Assembly: GCA_003510765.1 (NCBI GenBank)
Contig: DOKV01000221.1
Location: 1 to 6,733, forward strand
Source: Clostridiaceae bacterium
GTDB taxonomy: Bacteria; Bacillota; Clostridia; Clostridiales; Clostridiaceae
Reading direction: 5' to 3'
Length of the DNA: 6,733 nucleotides
The notes beneath the pieces were generated by a model. The model was not told the origin of the DNA. It did not search any database and worked only from the letters and a program-made list of their open reading frames with translations. The translations under genes were made by a program, and so were the position numbers. Below, one piece after another: positions 1 through 5,774 of this stretch; position 1 is the stretch's first letter; every line of letters starts with the position of its first letter.

Positions 1-321
1 GGCATCAAAGAAGAAGAACATTTATTAAAGAGCAAGGTCTTTACGCTAGATAAGTATTCTCAAACCCTGAAAAAGGGTGGAGAAGCTGTGGAGCTCACCC
101 CCAAAGAATTTGCCATCATGAAAATCTTTTTGGAAAATGAAGGCAAAGCTTTTTCCAGGGATGAACTGTTAAACCTTGTTTGGGGCTATGATTTCATTGG
201 AGACCCCAAAATCGTGGATGTGAACATGAGAAGACTTCGGTCAAAGATTGAAGACAATCCGTCTTCGCCCATCTATATTGAAACGGTTTGGGGTACGGGT
301 TATCGGTGGAACAAAGACTAA
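1..321 (+). CDS. OmpR/PhoB-family response regulator, C-terminal DNA-binding part (5' truncated by window)
   Basis: The reading frame is open from base 1, so only the last 106 residues are present; the receiver domain with the phospho-accepting Asp lies upstream of the window. What remains is a complete winged-helix DNA-binding domain: the opening strand around LTPKEF, a helix with EGKAFSRDELLNLVWGYD, the recognition helix region VDVNMRRLRSKIED, and the C-terminal wing TVWGTGYRW. These are hallmark segments of OmpR/PhoB-type transcription factors, which bind tandem direct DNA repeats as dimers once phosphorylated. The GTG at base 88 is an internal Val codon and not the start, because the frame upstream of it encodes a normal linker and first strand. 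The stop lies 25 nt before the histidine kinase, so the two are almost certainly co-transcribed as a cognate pair. The wing resembles ResD/SrrA-like regulators, but the target and signal cannot be assigned. Confidence 0.95.
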   Translation, partial: GIKEEEHLLKSKVFTLDKYSQTLKKGGEAVELTPKEFAIMKIFLENEGKAFSRDELLNLVWGYDFIGDPKIVDVNMRRLRSKIEDNPSSPIYIETVWGTGYRWNKD

Positions 322-346
322 AAGAGAAAGTAGGGAAACATAAGGC

Positions 347-1744
347 ATGAAATATCTGAGAAGTCTTCGATTCCGATTGGCCATGAGCTATCTCATCATC
401 ATCTTGGTGACTTTAATCATTACGGATATTGCGTTGGTAGGGGTCATGAGAACCTATTTCCATAGCAATATCCGTGATACACTCTATGCCCAACTGGCCG
501 TGGCCACAGATACCTATGAACGATATTTTTCAGAAAATACCTTGGTGGAGAACATCGCCAATGATGAAGATGCTTTTTGGCGCCAGTTTGAAGGTGTCGT
601 ACAAATCATCGATCTGGACAAAGAAGTGATTCTGGATTCTTCAGGCAATCGCCCTAAGGGGCCATTGGCCATGATGGATGTGGATGCGGCCCTCGCAGGA
701 GGGCGAGGCTTTACCATATTTGTTCAAGAAGAATCTGGAGAACGGGTGCTGGCGGCATCCATGCCCATTAGAAGTAGAGGGAGTATAGAAGGAGCACTGC
801 GCTTCATAACTTCCTTGGGTGGGGTAGAACGATCCATGAGGGTCATCATCATGTATCTGACCATTTTCGGATTTTTGGTGCTCCTCATCACCACCCTCAT
901 CAGTAATGTGCTGGGTCTTCGCTTCATCCGACCCATCGAGAAGCTCACAAAGACCGCAGAGATTATGGCCACAGGGAATTACAATGTGGTCAGCATAAAA
1001 ATGTATGAGGATGAAATTGGCAAACTCTCCGACACCCTCAATCATATGTCCAGTGAGATCAAGAAGAAGGAAGCCCTGAAAAATGACTTCATCTCTTCGG
1101 TGTCCCATGAGCTAAGAACGCCTTTAACAGCCATCAAAGGATGGGCGGTGACCATCAAAGATCCATCCACAGACCGAGAGCTCTTGACCCAAGGACTGGA
1201 TATTATTTCAGAAGAAAGTGATCGTTTAAAGTCCATGGTGGATGAGCTTTTAGATTTCTCGAAGTTTGTATCGGGAAAGATCACTTTGGCAAAAGAAGAA
1301 GTGGATCTTGAAGGGTTGTTTTGTTACCTTCGGAATCATATGGAAGACCGAGCAAGAAGAGAAAAGAAGCACTTCGTGGTGGAGACGGAAAGCGCCATGG
1401 GAAAAATCTTTGCAGACCCCAATCGATTGAAGCAAGTGTTCATCAATCTATTGGACAATGCCTTTAAGTTCACCAAAGAAGGGGGCCATGTGACCCTTTC
1501 TTTAAAAAGAACAAAAGGAGCTGTGTTCTTCATGGTCAAAGATGATGGAGAAGGTATGTCTAAAGAAGACGTGGTCAAAGTAAAGGAAAAGTTTTATAAG
1601 GGCAAAACTTCAAATTCCAGTAACGGCATCGGGCTATCCATTTGTGATGAGATTGCCTTGCTTCATGGTGGGGAGCTGCTCATTGAGAGTACAGTAGGAG
1701 AAGGCACTGTGGTAACCTTAAGACTTCCGCTAGGGGGGAAATAG
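347..1744 (+). CDS. Membrane sensor histidine kinase (HAMP-HisKA-HATPase_c)
   Basis: This is a full-length 465-residue sensor kinase, the likely partner of the preceding response regulator. Visible layout: transmembrane helix 1 at about residues 9-34; an extracellular region at about 35-163 with a PAS/Cache-like run (VQIIDLDKEVILDSSG, then GERVLAASMPIRSRGSIEGALRF); transmembrane helix 2 at about 166-191; a HAMP linker at about 192-245 containing IRPIEKL; and a HisKA domain with the H-box SVSHELRTPL, phospho-accepting His254. The ATPase domain has the N-box (NLLDNAFKF, Asn367/Asn371), G1 box DDGEG (399-403), F-box Phe416 and G2 box NGIGLSI (426-432). All catalytic motifs look intact. The ATG follows a modest purine-rich ribosome site (AGGG at 332-335, 11 nt upstream). 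The ligand is unknown. The gene is in an operon with the regulator before it and the lipoprotein after it. Confidence 0.97.
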   Translation: MKYLRSLRFRLAMSYLIIILVTLIITDIALVGVMRTYFHSNIRDTLYAQLAVATDTYERYFSENTLVENIANDEDAFWRQFEGVVQIIDLDKEVILDSSGNRPKGPLAMMDVDAALAGGRGFTIFVQEESGERVLAASMPIRSRGSIEGALRFITSLGGVERSMRVIIMYLTIFGFLVLLITTLISNVLGLRFIRPIEKLTKTAEIMATGNYNVVSIKMYEDEIGKLSDTLNHMSSEIKKKEALKNDFISSVSHELRTPLTAIKGWAVTIKDPSTDRELLTQGLDIISEESDRLKSMVDELLDFSKFVSGKITLAKEEVDLEGLFCYLRNHMEDRARREKKHFVVETESAMGKIFADPNRLKQVFINLLDNAFKFTKEGGHVTLSLKRTKGAVFFMVKDDGEGMSKEDVVKVKEKFYKGKTSNSSNGIGLSICDEIALLHGGELLIESTVGEGTVVTLRLPLGGK

Positions 1745-3229
1745 ATGTTCAGTAGAATGCAAAAAGCCATAACCTTGATTTGTGCAGCAGCTTTTTTATT
1801 GCTGGCTGGAGGGTGCAACTTGGACATGAATGATGTCAGTGCCAGCATCGCGCCTCCTCGGCATCAAGAAATTCCCATCCAAGGAGAGTATAAATTTCAA
1901 CAAGTGTTTCATTTGGAGGAAGGACGTTTTGTGGAGGAAACTAATTTTAGAACTTTCACGGCAGAGTTTTCCTTGGCAGGGGCAAGAATTGGCCTAGAAC
2001 GTGTGGGGGAGCCTGGTTATGTATCGAAGCTTGTGCATTCCTTCGACTACTTTTTAGAACGGTATCGAAGCAATCCTGAGCGTTTTCCTTTCATCCAGGG
2101 GCAAATGGAAGTGTTGTCCATTTCTTCTGAAGGGCGGTCTTTCTATGACATCTTTGTCTTGAATGAGGATGAAATTGCCTTGGTGAAAGGCAATCATTTG
2201 ATCAAGATGGTGCGCACTGATTTTGAAAAAGAGGGTTTTGGCCCTTTACTCGATACGAAAATGAACCTTCTCGAAAATAGTGACGCAGAGGATCTGGCTT
2301 TTGAACCCACTGCAGGGGTGCTCATAGGGCTACGAGGGCCAAGGAATGAAGAGACGAAGGAAAGTTCTTATCGCACCTTATGGATCACCCATGATGGGGA
2401 AGTGCAAGAAGTCTATGAGGTGGATGATTTGCTTTTTCCAAGAAAAGAGTTTTGGAAACTGGAAGTGCGTCGAGAAGAAGTGGAAGGGGTCACCAAGGAG
2501 CGGCTGAATATTTACGCCATCACAGGCGTACAAAGCAATGTGAAAGAAGAACTTCTCTATGAGTATCCAGGAACCTTTGTAGATGTCACCTTCCTCAGCA
2601 ATAACCACGTGGGCATTGTGTACACGGAAAATGGAGAAACCTATGACCCCATGGAAGAGGCTATGACCCTTGCGGTGGATGGCTATAACAGTTATCAGCC
2701 CCAGCCCATAGGGGATTTTTATGGAGAAGAAGGAGAACTGGAGTTTCAAGAAGCCCTCTTCCAAGTGGTTTCAAGAAATGAAGCGATTTCCAGTAGCGAG
2801 GTGCATCTAGCCTCCTTGTATCAGCGATTCTCCCTGAAACGTCAGCACGGACATTGGGCCGTGGAAGCCCGGTTCAAAGAAGAGGAAGAGGTCTATAAGG
2901 TCCCTGTGGCCCTTCGTGTGGAAGAGCCCTTGGTGGCCTATGACACCCTCACAATCCCTTGGACAAGAATCAAAGAACAGATTCCTCAAGCCATGGATGC
3001 CTTCAATGCACCAGGGAACAGCTTCATGCTGGTGCGTACACCGAAATATCTCATGATGTATCGAATCCTGGGAGATGAGCTGAGTAAAGAGCCACTCCAA
3101 ATCATTGAAATCAAGGAACGAGAACAAATTGTCATGGCTGAATGGGCCAGGGGCGAGTTTGTAAGAAGATGGACAGATGTGGCGGCAAGAGAAGGCAGAA
3201 AAATCATCTTTGTGCAAAATAGAAGATGA
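1745..3229 (+). CDS. Putative lipoprotein of unknown function, coupled to the two-component system
   Basis: I do not recognise the family of this 494-residue protein. The N-terminus is a lipoprotein signal: basic start (MFSRMQK), hydrophobic core at about 8-20, and a lipobox LAGGC with the modified Cys at position 24. The -3 residue is Ala rather than the more usual Leu, but this is still acceptable. The mature protein should be anchored on the outer face of the membrane. It has no further Cys, no transmembrane helix and no catalytic motif I can identify; it is rich in acidic residues and looks mostly beta-stranded, with segments such as FLSNNHVGIVYTENGE and VLNEDEIALVKGN. The ATG immediately follows the kinase stop codon, and the run AGGGGGG (1732-1738) inside the kinase gene is its ribosome site, so the two are translated in close coupling. 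A role in tuning the kinase sensor or in sensing at the envelope is inference from position only. Confidence 0.85.
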   Translation: MFSRMQKAITLICAAAFLLLAGGCNLDMNDVSASIAPPRHQEIPIQGEYKFQQVFHLEEGRFVEETNFRTFTAEFSLAGARIGLERVGEPGYVSKLVHSFDYFLERYRSNPERFPFIQGQMEVLSISSEGRSFYDIFVLNEDEIALVKGNHLIKMVRTDFEKEGFGPLLDTKMNLLENSDAEDLAFEPTAGVLIGLRGPRNEETKESSYRTLWITHDGEVQEVYEVDDLLFPRKEFWKLEVRREEVEGVTKERLNIYAITGVQSNVKEELLYEYPGTFVDVTFLSNNHVGIVYTENGETYDPMEEAMTLAVDGYNSYQPQPIGDFYGEEGELEFQEALFQVVSRNEAISSSEVHLASLYQRFSLKRQHGHWAVEARFKEEEEVYKVPVALRVEEPLVAYDTLTIPWTRIKEQIPQAMDAFNAPGNSFMLVRTPKYLMMYRILGDELSKEPLQIIEIKEREQIVMAEWARGEFVRRWTDVAAREGRKIIFVQNRR

Positions 3230-3231
3230 AG

Positions 3232-3270
3232 AAAAGGGAAGACTTCAGGAAAAAAGAGTCTTCCTTTTTT
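3232..3270 (+). terminator. Rho-independent terminator after the two-component/lipoprotein operon
   Basis: The arm GGAAGACT at 3237-3244 pairs perfectly with AGTCTTCC at 3257-3264 across a 12-nt loop, followed at once by six T residues (3265-3270). An A-rich stretch before the left arm can extend the pairing into the T tract. It begins 3 nt after the lipoprotein stop codon, which fits the end of the operon. Confidence 0.88.
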
Positions 3271-3271
3271 C

Positions 3272-3301
3272 ATGGCTCAGAGGTTCACCAAGGGGAGCCA
3301 T
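3272..3301. repeat. Small inverted repeat between terminator and lipid kinase control region
   Basis: ATGGCTC at 3272-3278 is the exact reverse complement of GAGCCAT at 3295-3301, with a 16-nt loop. No T tract follows, so it is not a typical terminator on the + strand. It could be part of the 3' end of the upstream transcript or an operator half-site pair; nothing in the sequence decides this. Confidence 0.4.
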
Positions 3302-3315
3302 CCTAAGAAAGGGTC

Positions 3316-3336
3316 AGGATTTCTTAAAGAAATCCT
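3316..3336. promoter_or_regulatory. Perfect 21-bp palindrome, candidate operator
   Basis: The left arm AGGATTTCTT (3316-3325) and right arm AAGAAATCCT (3327-3336) are exact reverse complements around a single central A at 3326. It lies 16 bp upstream of the putative -35 box of the lipid kinase promoter, a position that suits an activator. The 1-nt spacing is too short for an RNA hairpin with all ten pairs formed, so a dimeric DNA-binding protein site is the more natural reading. The regulator is unknown. Confidence 0.55.
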
Positions 3337-3352
3337 AAGAAAATAAAAGAAA

Positions 3353-3381
3353 TTAACAAACGAGGTTCTTTGGGGTACAAT
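3353..3381 (+). promoter_or_regulatory. Sigma-A-type promoter for the lipid kinase operon
   Basis: A -35 hexamer TTAACA (3353-3358, one mismatch to TTGACA) is separated by exactly 17 bp from a -10 hexamer TACAAT (3376-3381, one mismatch to TATAAT). Transcription would start near 3388, giving a 5' leader of roughly 25 nt. The stretch upstream is A-rich with AAGAAA repeated every 10 bp, which could act as an UP element or activator site. Confidence 0.72.
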
Positions 3382-3411
3382 GAAATCAAGACTGAATGAT
3401 TGTTGAGGTAG

Positions 3412-4329
3412 ATGATGGGAATGATAAAGCATTTATTTATTGTAAATCCAGTGGCGGGGAATGGTATTGCGCTGAAAATGACCAAAACCATTCATACGCT
3501 ATTTAATGAATTAAAACTGAAATACCAAGAAATTTCCTATGAGATTGTCTATACCAAGGAAGAAGGACACGCCACAGAAATCGCTAGAAAGTATGCCGCT
3601 GATGAAGCCTATAGAATCTATGCTGTGGGTGGAGATGGGACCTTAAACGAAGTACTCAATGGCATGGTGGGCGGTGAAGCGGCCCTAGGATGCATCCCTG
3701 GAGGTTCGGGCAATGATTTCATCAAAAGCTTGGTCCCCAAATTTGATCGTAAAAGAATCCTCATGAATACGGTGCTGGGCCAAGTGGAAGAAATTGATGT
3801 GGCTTCCGTGGACGGACGTTATTTTATAAACATTTCCTCCATGGGCTTCGATGCCTCGGTGGTGAACAATGTGGAGAAGTTTAAAACGCTCAAATATTTG
3901 CCCAATAAATTTGCCTATCTGGCTTCGGTGCTGGATACGGCAAAGGATTTTAAAAACCTATCCCTACGTATGGTGGTAGATGGAGAAGAACTCCACACCG
4001 AGGCCTTCATGGTGGCCATTGCCAATGGTAAGTATTATGGTGGTGGCATCAAAATTGCCCCGGAAGCAGACCATCAAGATGGACTGTTGGACGTACTCTT
4101 AGTAAGAGACATCACCCGTGCAAAGATCATGAAATTTCTACCCAAAGCCATCCCAGGAAAGCATATGGACTTGGAGGAAGTGACGCTGATGCGAGCGAAA
4201 AAAGTGGATCTTTATAGTGATGAGCCAGTGTTTATCAACATCGATGGAGAACTGGAGGCAAGAAGAGAAGCACATTTTCTTTTGGAAGATAAAAAAGTCA
4301 AGTTCATCATGCCAAAGAGTGCATGGTAG
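3412..4329 (+). CDS. Diacylglycerol kinase-family lipid kinase (YegS/DgkB type)
   Basis: This is a 305-residue soluble or membrane-associated lipid kinase, the normal length for the bacterial DgkB/YegS family, which uses ATP to phosphorylate diacylglycerol or a related lipid. Visible motifs in order: the opening strand and loop FIVNPVAGNG (9-18); the nucleotide-binding signature VGGDGTLNEV (72-81); GGSGNDF (97-103), where family members often have GT in place of GS; the C-terminal-domain stretch KIAPEADHQDGLLDV (214-228); and IDGE (277-280), whose Glu matches the family's catalytic acid by position. ATGs occur at 3412, 3415 and 3421. GAGG at 3405-3408 is spaced best for 3415, so the true start may be one residue later than given. 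The gene has its own promoter and runs on to a small helical protein after 17 nt. DgkB-type recycling of diacylglycerol from lipoteichoic acid synthesis is the likely role but the substrate is not proven; I therefore leave the symbol blank. Confidence 0.93.
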   Translation: MMGMIKHLFIVNPVAGNGIALKMTKTIHTLFNELKLKYQEISYEIVYTKEEGHATEIARKYAADEAYRIYAVGGDGTLNEVLNGMVGGEAALGCIPGGSGNDFIKSLVPKFDRKRILMNTVLGQVEEIDVASVDGRYFINISSMGFDASVVNNVEKFKTLKYLPNKFAYLASVLDTAKDFKNLSLRMVVDGEELHTEAFMVAIANGKYYGGGIKIAPEADHQDGLLDVLLVRDITRAKIMKFLPKAIPGKHMDLEEVTLMRAKKVDLYSDEPVFINIDGELEARREAHFLLEDKKVKFIMPKSAW

Positions 4330-4331
4330 AA

Positions 4332-4349
4332 GAGGAGGAACAGCTAATG
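4332..4349 (+). promoter_or_regulatory. Strong ribosome binding site that fixes the start of the next gene
   Basis: GAGGAGG at 4332-4338 lies 8 nt before the ATG at 4347. An in-frame ATG at 4323, inside the end of the lipid kinase gene, has no comparable site and would place this Shine-Dalgarno sequence within its own coding region. The 4347 start is therefore preferred. Confidence 0.8.
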
Positions 4350-4799
4350 GAGGACAAGAAAAAAGGCGTGAAACTGGCCAAGGGTCTTGGGAAGTTCACC
4401 AGTGAAGTGATGCAGGTATCAGGAGATGCCCTAGGACTTTTGGCCATGAAGATGGGTAAAGAGGCGATTGCCTATAAAACCATTCAGACCATGAGACGAA
4501 AAGGGGATGAAACCGGAGATCAAGTGGAACGTTTTCTGGAAAAGAACATTCAAAAGGTTCAAGTGGTCATGGCAGAACAAGATCTTAAAGGCAAAGCGGA
4601 AAGTACCTTGGAAGATGTGAAGGAAGCGGTGAAAAAAGTGGATCTTCAGAAGATCCGTCAAAACCTCAAGGACAAAGCCGATGGCATCATCACCAAGGAA
4701 ACAAAAATCTATGGAGACCCACAGCACTTTTATGACAAAGAGAAAGAAGTGGAAGGCATTATACTCGAAGAAGTGTCTTGGAAAGAAGGGGACCTATAA
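4347..4799 (+). CDS. Small charged helical protein, unknown function (lipid kinase operon)
   Basis: This is a 150-residue protein that I cannot assign to a family. It is highly charged and Lys/Glu-rich, has no signal peptide, no convincing transmembrane helix and no Cys, and is predicted by eye to be almost entirely helical. A long stretch at about residues 8-50 is amphipathic and contains a more hydrophobic patch (ALGLLAMKM, 28-36), followed by coiled-coil-like segments at about 56-78 and 81-115 and an acidic tail. This composition resembles phasin-like or YtxH-like proteins that lie on membrane or lipid surfaces, but that is an analogy, not a homology call. It starts 17 nt after the lipid kinase stop with a strong ribosome site and is followed by a terminator, so the two genes form one unit. 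A role in lipid or envelope handling is inferred from context only. An upstream ATG at 4323 would add 8 residues. Confidence 0.8.
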   Translation: MEDKKKGVKLAKGLGKFTSEVMQVSGDALGLLAMKMGKEAIAYKTIQTMRRKGDETGDQVERFLEKNIQKVQVVMAEQDLKGKAESTLEDVKEAVKKVDLQKIRQNLKDKADGIITKETKIYGDPQHFYDKEKEVEGIILEEVSWKEGDL

Positions 4800-4810
4800 G
4801 GAGAAAAGAC

Positions 4811-4860
4811 AAAGCGGAAAGGCATCCAGTGTGGACAGCCTTTCCGCTTTTTTCTTTTTT
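4811..4860 (+). terminator. Strong intrinsic terminator, possibly bidirectional
   Basis: AAAGCGGAAAGGC (4811-4823) pairs perfectly over 13 bp with GCCTTTCCGCTTT (4838-4850). The 14-nt loop contains a further TCCA/TGGA mini-stem, and a T-rich tail runs to 4860. It starts 11 nt after the small helical protein gene. The convergent membrane protein gene on the other strand stops at 4872; read in that direction the same stem is followed by a weaker T-rich run, so it may end both transcripts. Confidence 0.92.
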
Positions 4861-4871
4861 AAGTGCAATCC

Positions 4872-5513
4872 CTAGGGCTTTTGGGTGTCCTCACCCTCTG
4901 CATTCTTGGGATGCTCATAGACTTCATAGGCCTCTTCTGCGTGCTTTTTGGTTTTTCCTTTGGGCTCTTTTTCAAAGTCCACATGGACACGATAGGTAGA
5001 GTCTGGCTTCTTTGGTCTGGTGCTGGTTCTAAAGACCAGATAAATACCAAAGAGTAGAATCACAAAAGCGCGTAGGGTACTGAAGGTAAGCCAGTCAGGG
5101 AAATCGCCTACGTAGCGAGCATAGGCCACAAAGATTCCCGTGAGAATTAAGGTGATGGAAATCATGAGGAGCCCTCGGTCCTTGGGTTTGGCTACATAAT
5201 ACTGTAGAAGCGTAAGTCCTAGGATCACCATGAAAATAGGGGCCGTGAGACGGTCCATGATGGGGACGAACTCTTTGAGTAGATAGAATCCACCGATTAA
5301 GGTGAGTAGGCCTCCAGGAATCAGCACACTGGGGTCTCGGTATTTGTAGTTGGAAAAATAGTCGATTTGCAAAAATAGTCCAGGGAGTAAGATGAACAGT
5401 GGCCACATATTGCGCATGGAGAATAAGTCCTCTAGGAAAATAGAGTTATAGAGCGCTGCACCGCCAAGGATGATCAAAATGATCCCGATATAGTATGTGG
5501 TTTTATTACGCAT
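4872..5513 (-). CDS. Multi-pass membrane protein with three two-helix repeats, unknown function
   Basis: This is a 213-residue integral membrane protein. Six hydrophobic segments are visible at about residues 7-26, 36-53, 62-82, 90-107, 113-134 and 145-162, then a strongly charged, probably cytoplasmic tail (163-213) rich in Lys, Glu and Pro. The helices look like three copies of one two-helix unit: a Gly-rich first helix (LIILGG, LTLIGG, LILTG near residues 14, 71 and 123) followed by a second helix with a pattern like WPLFILLPGLFL / APIFMVILGLTL. This recalls the LiaI/LiaF-type transmembrane region found in Firmicute envelope-stress proteins, but I see no LiaF C-terminal domain and do not claim the function. 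The start has a good ribosome site (AGGAGG on the - strand at about 5523-5528, about 9 nt upstream). It is a single-gene unit, convergent with the lipid kinase operon and divergent from hutU. Confidence 0.88.
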   Translation of the reverse strand: MRNKTTYYIGIILIILGGAALYNSIFLEDLFSMRNMWPLFILLPGLFLQIDYFSNYKYRDPSVLIPGGLLTLIGGFYLLKEFVPIMDRLTAPIFMVILGLTLLQYYVAKPKDRGLLMISITLILTGIFVAYARYVGDFPDWLTFSTLRAFVILLFGIYLVFRTSTRPKKPDSTYRVHVDFEKEPKGKTKKHAEEAYEVYEHPKNAEGEDTQKP

Positions 5514-5562
5514 AAGTAATTCCCTCCTCTTTGTCCTAAGAATACCGCTGAAATATTAAAAG

Positions 5563-5588
5563 GGTGTTAAAATACACCATTTTTAACA
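5563..5588. repeat. Overlapping inverted repeats upstream of the membrane protein gene
   Basis: TGTTAAAA (5565-5572) and TTTTAACA (5581-5588) form a perfect 8-bp inverted repeat around 8 nt. Overlapping it, GGTGT (5563-5567) pairs with ACACC (5574-5578) around TAAAAT. The two pairings share bases and exclude each other. The element is 50-75 bp upstream of the membrane protein start codon, so it could be an operator or part of that gene's leader. I could not find a convincing -35/-10 pair for that gene on the - strand. Confidence 0.45.
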
Positions 5589-5646
5589 AAGGTTTGGGTG
5601 GCGTTTTTCATTTTTGTCCATGGCTATGGGGCAAGTGTTTTTATCA

Positions 5647-5692
5647 GGAGAAAGGGCTCTCCATGGGCTGAAATAGGGGAAAAAGTTCCCTT
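5647..5692 (+). repeat. Two small hairpins upstream of the hutU promoter
   Basis: GGAGA (5647-5651) pairs with TCTCC (5658-5662). Next, AGGGGAA (5675-5681) pairs with TTCCCTT (5686-5692) across the 4-nt loop AAAG, with one G-T pair, followed by only two more T residues. The second resembles a weak terminator. Both lie upstream of the candidate hutU promoter, so neither is likely to be in the main hutU leader unless transcription starts further upstream. Confidence 0.3.
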
Positions 5693-5699
5693 TTAGGTG

Positions 5700-5728
5700 T
5701 TTAAACTTTCTTCTTTTCAGGCTAAAAT
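5700..5728 (+). promoter_or_regulatory. Candidate sigma-A promoter of hutU
   Basis: TTTAAA (5700-5705, four of six matches to TTGACA) is followed after 17 bp by TAAAAT (5723-5728, one mismatch to TATAAT). The weak -35 suggests a promoter that may need an activator or be conditionally used. Transcription would start near 5735, about 40 nt before the hutU start codon. Confidence 0.5.
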
Positions 5729-5738
5729 AAAGAAGAGT

Positions 5739-5753
5739 AAGAAAACGTTTTTA
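5739..5753. promoter_or_regulatory. cre-like (CcpA) site between hutU promoter and start
   Basis: The 15 bases centred on CG at 5746-5747, with core GAAAACGTTTT, match the catabolite-responsive element consensus WTGNAANCGNWNNCW at all fixed positions except 2 and 14, which are symmetric. It lies just downstream of the expected transcription start, where bound CcpA would block transcription. Catabolite repression of histidine use is known in Bacillus; here it is an inference from a two-mismatch motif. Confidence 0.4.
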
Positions 5754-5774
5754 TGAAGGGAGCTAATAAAAGAG

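Noticed and set aside
88..90. GTG as a start codon for a 77-residue protein
   Set aside because: The frame is open to base 1 and the upstream residues continue a normal OmpR-type domain, so this is an internal Val codon of a truncated gene.
641..1108. 155-codon open frame on the - strand inside the histidine kinase gene
   Set aside because: It lies wholly antisense to a gene with intact family motifs, and its translation is a low-complexity His/Cys-rich mix with no recognisable domain.
2378..3217. Two open frames (128 and 136 codons) on the - strand inside the lipoprotein gene
   Set aside because: They are antisense shadows of a continuous 494-codon gene that has a signal peptide, ribosome site and terminator.
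4323..4346. Upstream ATG for the small helical protein, overlapping the lipid kinase stop
   Set aside because: It has no good ribosome site, while AGGAGG sits at ideal distance from the ATG at 4347.
4681..5057. Short + strand open frames (4681-4875, 4778-4999, 4863-5057) around the convergent terminator
   Set aside because: They run through the terminator hairpin or antisense to the membrane protein gene, with no ribosome site or family features.
5675..5694. Hairpin upstream of hutU as a HutP-type antiterminator/terminator switch
   Set aside because: The stem is only seven pairs with one G-T, the T tract is very short, it lies upstream of the best promoter candidate, and I see no HutP-binding NAG repeats.
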